From assembly GCF_014647235.1 (NCBI RefSeq), contig NZ_BMOU01000002.1:310417-374416 (forward strand): 64,000 nt of DNA. Direction: 5' to 3'. The notes under the pieces were generated by a model. It was not told the origin of the DNA and did no database searches. It saw nothing but the letters and a program-made list of their open reading frames with translations. The stretch comes from Haloarcula pellucida. GTDB taxonomy: Archaea > Halobacteriota > Halobacteria > Halobacteriales > Haloarculaceae. The translations under genes and the position numbers were made by a program. This document shows, piece after piece, positions 41,373-48,794 of this stretch; the first letter of the stretch is position 1; each line of letters starts with the position of its first letter.

Positions 41373-41635
41373 GTGAGAACACTACTACCGACGAGCGAAG
41401 CGCGGACGAACCGACGACGGGCCACAGCCCACCGAACCTGACCCGGACGAAGACGGTCGTGGGGTACTACGACGCGACCGAGACGATTCCGGTCGCTGAC
41501 CACTCGACGCGGTCGGTCGCCGTCGAGACCGAAGACGCGAGCGCGACCGTGATGTTCGAGTGTCGAGACTGTGGCGTCACCTCAAGCAGTGTCCAGCGGT
41601 TCAAAGCCTCCGAGTGCGAGGGTGAGGATGAGTAA
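41369..41635 (+). CDS. Hypothetical protein with one CxxC (88 aa)
   Basis: A disordered acidic N-terminus (residues 1-30), then a beta-rich stretch RTKTVVGYYDATETIPVADH and EDASATVMFECRDCGVTSSS. Overlaps both neighbours (4 and 8 bp). Similar short proteins with a single ECxxCG occur on haloarchaeal plasmids and viruses. Function unknown. Confidence 0.62.
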   Translation: MSENTTTDERSADEPTTGHSPPNLTRTKTVVGYYDATETIPVADHSTRSVAVETEDASATVMFECRDCGVTSSSVQRFKASECEGEDE

Positions 41636-41909
41636 GCAAGACACCGAATCCGTCCGCGCGGTCTTTCAGACGTACGAGGACGACGCCGAACTCGAACACG
41701 ACCGCGAGGGCGGCATCATGAACCACGACGAACTGGTGAACTCCGGTCAGACCTACCGCGAGATTCGGTGGTTCGACCGCGAGACCGTCGACGCGTTCGA
41801 CCTGACCGTTCTCGACGAGGACCACCCGTTGTGGTGTGACGAAGTGGAAGCCCTGGAGCGCGGCGACAGTCTCCGCGTCGACGAACTGCGGGAGGGTGAA
41901 GATGCCTGA
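41628..41909 (+). CDS. Hypothetical acidic protein (93 aa)
   Basis: Start ATG 41628 lies 8 bp inside the previous gene. It contains VRAVFQTYEDDAELEHDREG and REIRWFDRETVDAFDLTVLD, predicted soluble alpha/beta, strongly acidic. No motif recognised; overlaps the next gene by 8 bp. Confidence 0.62.
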   Translation: MSKQDTESVRAVFQTYEDDAELEHDREGGIMNHDELVNSGQTYREIRWFDRETVDAFDLTVLDEDHPLWCDEVEALERGDSLRVDELREGEDA

Positions 41910-42357
41910 GGACGACCTCGTGGAAGCGTGTCCCGAGTGCGACAGCACGGGGATTCGGTCGATGGTCGGAAACGATTTCGGCGTCTCCGCTGAGCACGAC
42001 AACGACCACCGATGTCGGCATTGCGGCCATGCATTTGACGAGCCGGTCGAGCGCGAACGCTACGAGGAGTCTGGGCTTCAGGGCCTCCCCGGCCGTCTTG
42101 CTCGGATGGACGCCGACGAGGTCGGCGACGGCCGACTCGTGACCGACGGCGGAATCGACGACCGGCGGACGACTCGCGATGAACGCCATAAGGAACTGCC
42201 ACCGTTCGTCGACGCAAACGCCGAAGTCGTCAAGTGTCACTTCTGCGGGCAGACGTGGGAACCGACCGTCGTGGATGGGTTCGACCTCTCCGACGAGGAC
42301 GAGTACTACCCAAAGATGGTTCCGGTCTGCCCGGAGCACGCAGGAGGATGTCGATGA
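41902..42357 (+). CDS. Hypothetical protein with two zinc knuckle pairs (151 aa)
   Basis: ACPECDSTGIRSMVG with HRCRHCGHAFDEP forms an N-terminal zinc ribbon; later VKCHFCGQTWEP pairs with PVCPEHAGGC. The central part (GDGRLVTDGGIDDRRTTRDE) is acidic and probably flexible. It belongs to the zinc-rich right-arm operon and overlaps the J-domain gene. Function unknown; nucleic acid or protein binding via the ribbons is plausible. Confidence 0.62.
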   Translation: MPEDDLVEACPECDSTGIRSMVGNDFGVSAEHDNDHRCRHCGHAFDEPVERERYEESGLQGLPGRLARMDADEVGDGRLVTDGGIDDRRTTRDERHKELPPFVDANAEVVKCHFCGQTWEPTVVDGFDLSDEDEYYPKMVPVCPEHAGGCR

Positions 42358-42932
42358 CCGGCATCGACTGGCCCGGTGGCTTCGAGCGAACGCCCGCCGA
42401 CGACCGCGAACCGAATCGGAACTTCGAGGCGACGCTCGGGCAGACGACGGACGACCTCGCGACGGAGATGGACCGCCTCGACCCCGACGAGTGGCGTGCG
42501 TCGACGGGCAACAGTCACACGAAGTCGAACACGCTCCCACTCCACAACGCGAACCCGGACGACCCCGGTTTCGTCCTCCGATGGACGAAGGACGGCGAAC
42601 AGTTCGCAGTGGCGTGTGACGAGTACTCCCGACTCCGCGACAACGTTCGCGAGGTCTATCTTTGGGTCCACGAGACCCGGATGCGCGGGAACCGCTCGGT
42701 CGTCACGGGCGAGAGCGAGTTCGCGGCGGCGCGACTCCCGAGCGGGGACGGTGAGGCGGTCGCCGCGTCGCCCCCGCCGCACGACGTGCTTGACGTGGCT
42801 CCCGATGCCCCCGACGGTGTCGTTAACGCGGCCTATCGCGAGAAGACGAAGGAGATGCACCCGGACCACGGCGGCAGTCCCGAGGCGTTTCAGCGGTTGA
42901 AGCGGGCGAAGGAGGCGATGCTCAATGGGTGA
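42354..42932 (+). CDS. J-domain (DnaJ-like) protein (192 aa)
   Basis: The C-terminal 50 residues are a J domain: HDVLDVAPDAPDGVVNAAYR, KEMHPDHGG with the HPD motif, then FQRLKRAKEAML. The N-terminal 130 residues hold KSNTLPLHNANPDDPGFVLR and VREVYLWVHETRMRG and match no family I recognise. The HPD loop would stimulate a host Hsp70 (DnaK). Viral and plasmid J-domain proteins often recruit host chaperones for replication or assembly. ATG 42354 (ATGA overlap) or 42348 may be the start. Confidence 0.75.
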   Translation: MTGIDWPGGFERTPADDREPNRNFEATLGQTTDDLATEMDRLDPDEWRASTGNSHTKSNTLPLHNANPDDPGFVLRWTKDGEQFAVACDEYSRLRDNVREVYLWVHETRMRGNRSVVTGESEFAAARLPSGDGEAVAASPPPHDVLDVAPDAPDGVVNAAYREKTKEMHPDHGGSPEAFQRLKRAKEAMLNG

Positions 42933-43227
42933 CCGAACTCGTTACCGCGTCGACGATTCGCGGCCATCGGTGTCCTACGGTCCCGCTGGGGACGGCGAGG
43001 AGTGGGTGCTCGCGTTCACGACGACGGAGGGCCGCGTCGAGGTCGTCCTCGGCGAGGAGACGATGTACGAACTGTGGACCGAGGTCCGGAACGTCCCGTG
43101 GCCGAACGCGACTCACCACACCGAGGAGCGGAGTCGGCTGGTCCGGCAGGTCGTCCACGCGGCGAACGGTGCTGACGAGGACGGACTTCGCGAGGCGCTG
43201 GCGGCGCTGGGGGTGCGCGATGAGTAG
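42925..43227 (+). CDS. Hypothetical soluble protein (100 aa)
   Basis: Beta-rich start (RYRVDDSRPSVSYGPAGDGE, EWVLAFTTTEGRVEVVLGEE) then helices (LVRQVVHAANGADEDGLREA). Overlaps the J-domain gene by 8 bp and the next gene by 8 bp. No family recognised. Confidence 0.6.
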   Translation: MGDRTRYRVDDSRPSVSYGPAGDGEEWVLAFTTTEGRVEVVLGEETMYELWTEVRNVPWPNATHHTEERSRLVRQVVHAANGADEDGLREALAALGVRDE

Positions 43228-43564
43228 CTTCCCGACGCTCGACCGACTGTCGGCGGTCGTTGACCCGCTTCGTGGCGTCGCTCGGCTGGACATGGTCCTC
43301 CTCGTTGCGCTGGTGTTGATGAGCGTCGACGCGGCGCTTGCCGTCCGGTACTGGCAGTGGGAGAGTAACCCGCTGTTGCGAGCGGTCGGCCCGGCGGCCA
43401 TGGTCGCGGTGAAGTCGACGGCGGCGACGGGCATCGCGGCGGTGTGGTTCGGGTGGGACGGCGTTCAGGAGTTCCGGGCGGCCCGGTGGTGCGTGTGGTT
43501 CCTGTTCGCGCTGTACTCGGCAGTTCTCGTGACGAATCTCGCGGTGCTGTTGCTGTTCGCCTGA
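43220..43564 (+). CDS. Small polytopic membrane protein (114 aa)
   Basis: Hydrophobic helices: MVLLVALVLMSVDAALAVRY, LLRAVGPAAMVAVKSTAATG-type segment, and CVWFLFALYSAVLVTNLAVL. The order resembles haloarchaeal DUF-type three/four-helix membrane proteins. It is the last gene of the right-arm operon; the tRNA-like structure and hairpin follow. Confidence 0.65.
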   Translation: MSSFPTLDRLSAVVDPLRGVARLDMVLLVALVLMSVDAALAVRYWQWESNPLLRAVGPAAMVAVKSTAATGIAAVWFGWDGVQEFRAARWCVWFLFALYSAVLVTNLAVLLLFA

Positions 43565-43587
43565 CGGTGTGAGAAGTCGGTGCGGTC

Positions 43588-43631
43588 GGACCTCCACGGT
43601 GGTCGAACCCGGTTCGAGTCCGGGTGGGTCC
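43588..43631 (+). other. tRNA-like minihelix (acceptor plus T arm)
   Basis: GGACCTC (43588-43594) can pair with TGGGTCC (43625-43631; six of seven pairs including one G-U). CCCGG-TTCGAGT-CCGGG (43608-43624) is a perfect T arm with the canonical TTCGAGT loop. Only 13 nt (containing CCACGGTGG, a tiny hairpin) replace the D and anticodon arms. It may be a deleted tRNA, a tRNA-like RNA, or a transcription-end element. It lies between the right-arm operon and the integrase. Confidence 0.4.
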
Positions 43632-43634
43632 TTC

Positions 43635-43678
43635 GACAGCAGGGGCGCGTTGATTGGACCCTTCCCGCCCCCGCTGTC
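43635..43678 (+). terminator. Strong stem-loop upstream of the integrase
   Basis: GACAGCAGGGGCG (43635-43647) pairs with CGCCCCCGCTGTC (43666-43678), 13 bp with one mismatch/wobble and an 18-nt loop. It could end the right-arm operon or be part of a structured RNA together with the adjacent tRNA-like fold. Confidence 0.5.
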
Positions 43679-43742
43679 ACCCATCCAGACCCATGTTTGA
43701 GCACACAGAGCGCCGTGTTGGTTGTTTCGGAGGTATCGTGTC

Positions 43743-44813
43743 GTGAGCGACCGTCGGCGTCCGGAGCCGTCAGACCTCAGACCGAGTCAGGCCGTCGAGC
43801 GATACCTTCGCCGACGACGTGCTGACGCTACTGAGGAGAGTATAGAGGGCTGGAGCTACCGGCTGAAACTGTTCGTCGAGTGGTGCGACAGTATCGGCAT
43901 CGAGACGGTGGGTGGCCTCCGTCGATACGACCTCGACGAGTACTACGAGTACCGGAGTGCCGATATCAAGCCGGTTACGCTGGAGGGAGAGATGTGGACG
44001 CTTCGCGTCTTCATGGAGTTCTTGGAGGATATCGGCGCTGTTGAGGATGGACTGTCGGACTCCGTTCGCATCCCCGATATCGACCCGTCCGAGCGCTCGT
44101 CGAACACGAAGCTCGACGCCGATGACGCCCGTCGGTTGCTGACTCACTACCGCCAGTCGGAGGACCAGTATGGAACTCGCCAGCACGCGTTTTTGGAACT
44201 GGCTTGGTACACTGGTGCTCGACAGGGCAGTATCCGCGGATTGGACGTTCGGGACGCGTATCTGAACGGCTCACCGTACGTGATGTTCCGGCATCGTCCG
44301 GAGACGGGGACACCACTGAAGAACAAGCTCGAAGGTGAGCGGCCGGTCGCACTCCCCGAACCTGTCGGCGACGTGCTCCGGACGTACATCGCGAGGTACC
44401 GGTACGATAGTCGCGACGACCACGGTCGCCAGCCACTCATCGCAAGCGCGCAGGGCCGACCGACGGCGAACACTGTCCGGATTTGGAGTTACCTCGCGAC
44501 TCTGCCGTGTAACTACGGTGTCTGTCCCCACGAGAAGGAGATTCCAGCGTGTCAGTGGACTGAGCGCGCTCACGCCAGTAAGTGCCCGTCGTCGCGAGCG
44601 CCGCATCACATCCGGACGGGGACGATTACGTGGCTCCTGAACATCGGCTGGCCGCCGCAGGACGTTGCTGAGCGAGTGAACGCGACGCGGAAGACGATTG
44701 AAGAGCACTACGACAAAGCGACTCCCGCCGAGCGCCGCGAACGGCGACGCGAACGGATGGAGGACCGTCGTCGGTCGCTCGTCGAGAGTCTGGATTTCGA
44801 GGACGATGACTAA
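43743..44813 (+). CDS. int: Tyrosine recombinase / integrase
   Basis: From GTG 43743 the protein has 356 aa; an in-frame start at 43722 is possible. The N-terminal SAM-like core-binding domain covers about 12-110. The catalytic domain has Arg160 in WYTGARQGSIRGL, a zinc-like insertion with four cysteines (CNYGVCPHEKEIPAC and a later KCPSS), H288-x-x-R291 in APHHIRTGTITWLL and Tyr323 in IEEHYDK. The cysteine insertion is common in haloarchaeal XerC/D-like integrases. It lies 200 bp from attR and should catalyse integration into tRNA-Pro. Confidence 0.92.
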   Translation: MSDRRRPEPSDLRPSQAVERYLRRRRADATEESIEGWSYRLKLFVEWCDSIGIETVGGLRRYDLDEYYEYRSADIKPVTLEGEMWTLRVFMEFLEDIGAVEDGLSDSVRIPDIDPSERSSNTKLDADDARRLLTHYRQSEDQYGTRQHAFLELAWYTGARQGSIRGLDVRDAYLNGSPYVMFRHRPETGTPLKNKLEGERPVALPEPVGDVLRTYIARYRYDSRDDHGRQPLIASAQGRPTANTVRIWSYLATLPCNYGVCPHEKEIPACQWTERAHASKCPSSRAPHHIRTGTITWLLNIGWPPQDVAERVNATRKTIEEHYDKATPAERRERRRERMEDRRRSLVESLDFEDDD

Positions 44814-45014
44814 CGAAAATCAGAAACCGAACGGAGAGTGTATCGAGACCCCTACGAAATCGGGTAAACCAACATCGCGCCGGCCCATTTTCACCCCACT
44901 TCGCAACGACGAGCGTTAGCGAGGAGTCCGTAGTGGCTGTGTGGATCACGCCGCACGAATTCGAGCCAGCAAGCCGCAGCGCGCGAACGAAGTGAGCGCG
45001 ACCGTCTTGCCCAG
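44814..45014. other. Integrase-attR spacer
   Basis: About 200 bp without a gene. A short hairpin (CGCGC at 44980-44984 with GCGCG at 44996-45000) may end integrase transcription. The segment next to attR should hold arm-type integrase sites, but I see no obvious repeats. Confidence 0.35.
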
Positions 45015-45053
45015 TTCGAATTCGCGCCGGTCCACTACCTACAAACCCTTTTT
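45015..45053 (+). repeat. attR: right attachment repeat
   Basis: TTCGAATTCGCGCCGG, one mismatch, then CCACTACCTACAAACCCT and TTTTT repeat the tRNA-Pro 3' end and its downstream flank at 20116-20154. Similarity to the left side continues for another 100 bp or so beyond the repeat (CCTGACAGTTAGCGGCCG, CGGGGTGGTCCGCA), because a relative of the element lies there. Confidence 0.9.
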
Positions 45054-45710
45054 CCGAGATCCTGACAGTTAGCGGCCGCTTTACGGGGTGGTCCGCACGA
45101 CCCGCTCATATCCCAACGAGCGGCTCATCTGCGATCGCTGCGGAGCGTATCTCGAAGTCCCTGACCAGCCTGTCCAGCCACCGACGACGGCCGGAGGTGC
45201 CGCCCACGACGGTTACGCTTGGGCCCATGTCTCGTGTAGGGAACTGGGTCCGCCGATCGACCGACTCCCGAGGCGTCGACGGGTACGACCTCTGTGGCCA
45301 GTATTTCCCCGACGGCTGGGACACCGTCGCCGCTGACGACGTCACTCCGAGCGAGCGGTCAGTCGTCCAGGCGCTCGCTGACGGCGGTCGGATGTACTAC
45401 GACACGCTGGCCGAGGCGAGTGATACGTCGACGTCGGCGGTCTACCGGACGTTTGCCACGTTCGAGGCGTGCTGGCGTCCGCGAACGGTGTCGTCGATTT
45501 CGCCGACGAGGTCATGCGCGAGAAGTTCGAGGATCTGTTCGGGACTCGCCGACGCCGCTGGGCGGGTCGAGACGGCGAGACGGTGCTGGCTGGTGACAGT
45601 GCGCTGGCACGGTGGGCACGGCGCTACGGCGCAGCGGAACGTACCGGCCACCACTATGGCGAGACGTTCCTGAACGCGACGTCACGTTCGGCCACGAAAA
45701 GGGACACGTC
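45054..45710 (+). pseudogene. Decayed, internally deleted sibling element (zinc-finger gene, gene 2 and Rep fragments)
   Basis: The DNA after attR repeats the left end of the element in order. First comes a zinc-finger-like frame from GTG 45088 (NERLICDRCGAYLEVP; compare SERLICDTCGEVIDEP). Then the middle of gene 2 (TDSRGVDGYDLCGQYFPDG), which runs straight into the winged-helix part of the replication protein (ADGGRMYYDTLAEASDTSTS; compare TDGGGRHYQEVAEEAGKSAS). After a frameshift near 45,470 follow NGVVDFADEVMREKFEDL and ALARWARRYG. About 3 kb has been lost between the two genes. This is a relic of an earlier integration. Confidence 0.75.
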
Positions 45711-45738
45711 GAGGGACTTGCTGTGTGAGTCCTCTCCG

Positions 45739-45867
45739 TTACCACTCCTCACGTGGCGGGAACCCCTCACCACAGCGCGGACAATATCGCATCGGGGCGC
45801 GCCATTCTTGACCGTCTTTTCCAAACGTGATTTCTCGCCCACAATTCGTGCATGCTATCTTTGGCAT
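45739..45867 (-). CDS. 42-aa zinc-ribbon microprotein
   Basis: PKIACTNCGREITFGKDGQE and RYCPRCGEGFPP form a C-x2-C / C-x2-C ribbon in a protein of only 42 residues, a common haloarchaeal microprotein type. Start ATG 45867. It may be a chromosomal gene or the last remnant of the sibling element. Function unknown. Confidence 0.62.
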   Translation of the reverse strand: MPKIACTNCGREITFGKDGQEWRAPMRYCPRCGEGFPPREEW

Positions 45868-46002
45868 CGTAGTCCTCGTAGAGTCGCTGCCACACCGACG
45901 ACCTATCAGGTACTCCCCGGCCAGCCATGTCAATGATGCACATTGTTGGGCGTTCGCGATAGAGAGTAGGATATGGCTATTCGCTCCGGCCCGCAGTACT
46001 AA

Positions 46003-46028
46003 GGATTTATCTCGTGATCTCTCTGATA
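46003..46028 (+). promoter_or_regulatory. Leaderless promoter for the 46028 frame
   Basis: GATTTAT at 46003-46009 is centred about 24 bases before ATG 46028, the usual haloarchaeal distance. Confidence 0.35.
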
Positions 46029-46195
46029 TGCCTCACGAGACGACTACCCGATTAGGGGAATACGCCCGCAAAAGTGTGGACGACGCTGTGCTCCAGTTCC
46101 CCCACGAGGCGTGCCACAGTATCCTCTTGAGCGTTGATCCAACTGTCGGATCCCGACTTCAATCTTTCATCAGCGGCTGTCAAGAGCAACTATGA
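46028..46195 (+). CDS. Small hypothetical protein, possibly the 5' part of a frameshifted gene (55 aa)
   Basis: From a leaderless ATG the frame reads PHETTTRLGEYARKSVDDAV and ends ISGCQEQL. The following frame (46134-46598) overlaps it and has no good start codon of its own, so the two may have been one gene before a frameshift near 46,190. No family recognised. Confidence 0.35.
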   Translation: MPHETTTRLGEYARKSVDDAVLQFPHEACHSILLSVDPTVGSRLQSFISGCQEQL

Positions 46196-46598
46196 GCGGC
46201 TATGTTGGAACTTCTTGCTACAACTCTTCGAGAAGCCTTTCGGCCCTCTCGTCACCGATACCGTCGGCCTGCTAGAGGTCGTCGACATCGGCCGCGTCGA
46301 GGTCGAGTACGACGCCGTCGAGACCGCACCCAGCGAGTTGACCGATACCGGGTCGGAGGTCTACGTCGTCGACGATGACGGGGACGAGGAAGCGGCATCG
46401 TTCACCGACCGGTTGGTGGCGGCGAGTACGAACGGCGACGACCCCGACGCCTTCCCGCAACTCGTTGCGACCGCCTTCTCGTGGCCGGGGTTCGAGGCTC
46501 AGTGGATCGACGGTGGGAATCTCTCGTTGGTAGCGGTCACCGTTTCGCATTCAGTCGGTGACTACGAGAGTCCGCCAGCGCTCGAGTGCGGCAACTGA
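46134..46598 (+). CDS. Hypothetical acidic protein, 5' end unclear
   Basis: The frame has only a TTG at 46134, and convincing coding begins near LLQLFEKPFGPLV (about 46,215). It continues with VVDIGRVEVEYDAVETAPSE, DEEAASFTDRLVAASTNGDD and PGFEAQWIDGGNLSLVAVTV, acidic and alpha/beta-like. It probably continues the 46028 frame through a frameshift, or starts at an internal codon. Converges on the MscS gene (3-bp gap). No family recognised. Confidence 0.45.
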   Translation: MIQLSDPDFNLSSAAVKSNYERLCWNFLLQLFEKPFGPLVTDTVGLLEVVDIGRVEVEYDAVETAPSELTDTGSEVYVVDDDGDEEAASFTDRLVAASTNGDDPDAFPQLVATAFSWPGFEAQWIDGGNLSLVAVTVSHSVGDYESPPALECGN

Positions 46599-46601
46599 CC
46601 A

Positions 46602-47576
46602 TCAGCTATCGAGCGTTTCTGTGAGTTCGACTTCGTCGTTGTCTCCGCCACCGATGACCCGCACATGTGGGTACGCGAATCGGAAATCTTCGCCCTCGCG
46701 TTCGTTGATTTCAGTCAGCACGTTCGATTTGACGCGGCCGGTCGTTTCGGGTTCGTTCACCCAAAAATACAGACGGAGGCTGATGCCCGAATCAGCGAAC
46801 GCCCGAATCTGACACGTCGGATCAAACGTTATCCAGAGGTCGTCGTCAATCTCTATTCGGCGTTGCTCGTCGACAACGTAGTCCGGATGTCGGACGGCGT
46901 CAACGACATCATCAACAGCTTGAGCCGCAAGTTCGACTTCTCTCTTTGCGGCCTCAACGTCTGAGTCGTATGTCACGAGCATATCGACGGAGATCCGCCT
47001 TGCATCACCGTTACGTGAATGATTCACGATATCTTTCGTCCGGATCTTCCAGGTCGGAATTGTCAGGTACTCGTTGTCGAGCGTGATCAGTTTGACGTGG
47101 GTCAGTGAGAAGTCGTCGACGATACCACGAACTCCACTGGCCTGCAACTCGATGACGTCACCCTCGTCGAACCGACGACCGTACTGGAGCGCGAGACCAT
47201 TCATCAGAAGCCCGACGAGGGGCGCTAACACGATACCGAGCAGGAGTGCGACGATACTCGGTGACCCGACGACTGCAAGGAGGTCTACCCCGACGACGAC
47301 CAGGCCGACAGCGATAGCACCAGTCAGTACTACACAGCGTGCGACGAAGACGAGGTTATGTCCGATCGACCAGGTCCAGAACGGTTCGTCGGCTGCCCGA
47401 TGCAGGAACCACTCTCCCGCATACCCACTCAGCAGCCAGCTTCCAATACTTATCCCCCCGAAGAAGACAGCCAGTAGTACTGTCTCGGGAATCGCTTGCC
47501 CACCGATCTGGAGTACCCTCGTCGTTCCGGTGGCCGCTGCTTGTATGAATATCCCCGTCTCCTCAACTGTGGCCAT
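46602..47576 (-). CDS. Small-conductance mechanosensitive channel (MscS family)
   Basis: About 324 aa. Three to four N-terminal helices lead to the pore-lining segment VGSPSIVALLLGIVLAPLVG and the beta domain FDEGDVIELQASGVRGIVDD, then LITLDNEYLTIPTWKI, a hallmark of MscS. The C-terminal alpha/beta vestibule follows (DMLVTYDSDVEAAKREVELA). A TATA-like box (GTATATTC on the minus strand, around 47,603) favours a leaderless ATG at 47576 over in-frame codons at 47588 and 47597. It should open on osmotic downshock in the cytoplasmic membrane. Confidence 0.9.
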   Translation of the reverse strand: MATVEETGIFIQAAATGTTRVLQIGGQAIPETVLLAVFFGGISIGSWLLSGYAGEWFLHRAADEPFWTWSIGHNLVFVARCVVLTGAIAVGLVVVGVDLLAVVGSPSIVALLLGIVLAPLVGLLMNGLALQYGRRFDEGDVIELQASGVRGIVDDFSLTHVKLITLDNEYLTIPTWKIRTKDIVNHSRNGDARRISVDMLVTYDSDVEAAKREVELAAQAVDDVVDAVRHPDYVVDEQRRIEIDDDLWITFDPTCQIRAFADSGISLRLYFWVNEPETTGRVKSNVLTEINEREGEDFRFAYPHVRVIGGGDNDEVELTETLDS

Positions 47577-47780
47577 CGAAATCGTCATAGCGACCACGAA
47601 TATACCCTACTTACAACGATTACCGCTATTAAAATACCGACCGTAGCTACTGGTTATCGCAATGTGTGAGGCTACCAAAAAGAGTATATGTCATCTCTTA
47701 CCATATATTGCCATCACGTAGATTGCGGTCGTATGGGGCCATGGACATGACTTGCGGTGGCGTGCAGTGTGAACCCACGA

Positions 47781-48326
47781 ATGAGGATGCCCGAAATACT
47801 TCAACGCGTACCCGAGCCAACTGAGTCTGACATCGATGCCGGGGACAGGGCCGAGAGTTACTGGTTAGCCGATGATGCCGCGTATCACCTCAAGTTGGAC
47901 GTGCGCAAAGACGACTACACTCTCTCATGGGTGACATCGTTCTCGGCTGCCCAGTTCGTGCGATCCGTCATCGACATCGACGGGATGGGAAAAAAGACTG
48001 TTCAGGGTGAGTGTACCATCGACGGCGTGACCCGTCACTTCGAGATGGGGGAGTTAGTGTTCGTCATAACTGTCGATGAGTTCCCAGAGCGGTGTAGTTA
48101 CTGCAAAGCGAAAGACGAATTCGAGGGTCGGAAAGTCGAGATCGACTGGGTAGCAATCGATGAGAACGCACACATCGAACTCACTGCCAACCGTGTACCC
48201 GTCGCTGAGTTTCGTGACTTCATTCATACATCCATAGACTCCGACGTGATCGGTGATGGGCGAGTCGAGACAACCATCAAAGAAGCGGGCTCACTTGTCC
48301 GTTCGAAACAACAACTGGAATACTGA
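47781..48326 (+). CDS. Hypothetical protein (about 181 aa)
   Basis: Start ATG 47781 (or 47787; a GTG lies at 47757). The sequence is soluble and alpha/beta: DRAESYWLADDAAYHLKLDV, LSWVTSFSAAQFVRSVIDID, a FPERCSYCKAKDEF segment with C-x2-C, then EIDWVAIDENAHIEL. It is followed after 3 bp by another hypothetical gene, so the pair is likely one transcript. No family recognised; moderate GC suggests accessory DNA. Confidence 0.6.
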   Translation: MRMPEILQRVPEPTESDIDAGDRAESYWLADDAAYHLKLDVRKDDYTLSWVTSFSAAQFVRSVIDIDGMGKKTVQGECTIDGVTRHFEMGELVFVITVDEFPERCSYCKAKDEFEGRKVEIDWVAIDENAHIELTANRVPVAEFRDFIHTSIDSDVIGDGRVETTIKEAGSLVRSKQQLEY

Positions 48327-48329
48327 ATC

Positions 48330-48794
48330 ATGGGGCGAGGGTCAAGCGGGTGGGTTCAAAAGTTACTACCCGGCAAACACTCACAGAGTGATAACTGCGT
48401 CGACAACGCCGACACAGGTGGTGTCAGGGCAGTCACGTATACGCACAACGGGGTGCAGAAATGTACTATACTGTCCACCCAGCCACGTGCCGAACAGCAG
48501 ACCGCGATTCGAACCTCCAGAAACCAGGCGTTTTTTATCCATCTCATAGCAAAGCCAGGGCCAAACTTGGGCGTCAAGCGGACTGAACGATGTAATATCG
48601 GCTTCAACACCGGTCGATCGCAGGCCCACAGTAAGCACTTCGATCTGCAGGTCCCGAACCCGGGAGCCAGTTCGGGGACAATCGAGATCGAAATTTGGGA
48701 AACGCCCGTCCGTATCTCAAATACGTCTTCGAAGCGATTCAAGCAGTTAGCACAGCTTCACGACACACTGGAAGTCGAGGTCGGAATTAACTGA
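48330..48794 (+). CDS. Hypothetical protein (154 aa)
   Basis: Basic and beta-rich: SSGWVQKLLPGKHSQSDNCV, GVRAVTYTHNGVQKCTILST, HFDLQVPNPGASSGTIEIEI. Less acidic than ordinary haloarchaeal proteins, suggesting recent acquisition or non-coding drift. Its place 3 bp behind the previous gene supports translation. Function unknown. Confidence 0.5.
   Translation: MGRGSSGWVQKLLPGKHSQSDNCVDNADTGGVRAVTYTHNGVQKCTILSTQPRAEQQTAIRTSRNQAFFIHLIAKPGPNLGVKRTERCNIGFNTGRSQAHSKHFDLQVPNPGASSGTIEIEIWETPVRISNTSSKRFKQLAQLHDTLEVEVGIN

Larger units (their letters stand above)
20116..45053 (+). mobile_element. Integrated pleolipovirus-like provirus or vesicle plasmid (about 24.9 kb)
   Basis: The element is bounded by attL and attR and contains a tyrosine integrase just inside attR, a putative replication protein, a Cdc6/Orc1-like ATPase and a 11-kb operon of membrane and surface proteins with one P-loop ATPase. 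No major capsid, portal, terminase, tail, relaxase or VirB4 gene is recognisable. An envelope-only virion like those of Pleolipoviridae (spike, small membrane proteins, NTPase) or membrane vesicles like those of plasmid pR1SE fits this content. The int, attachment and replication genes look intact, so it may still be mobile. Confidence 0.85.

Noticed and set aside
43588..43631. A complete tRNA gene upstream of the integrase
   Set aside because: D and anticodon arms are missing; only acceptor and T-arm-like parts pair.
44941..45014. Another att copy (GAATTCGAGCC near 44,958)
   Set aside because: Shares only about eight bases with the att core; not enough.
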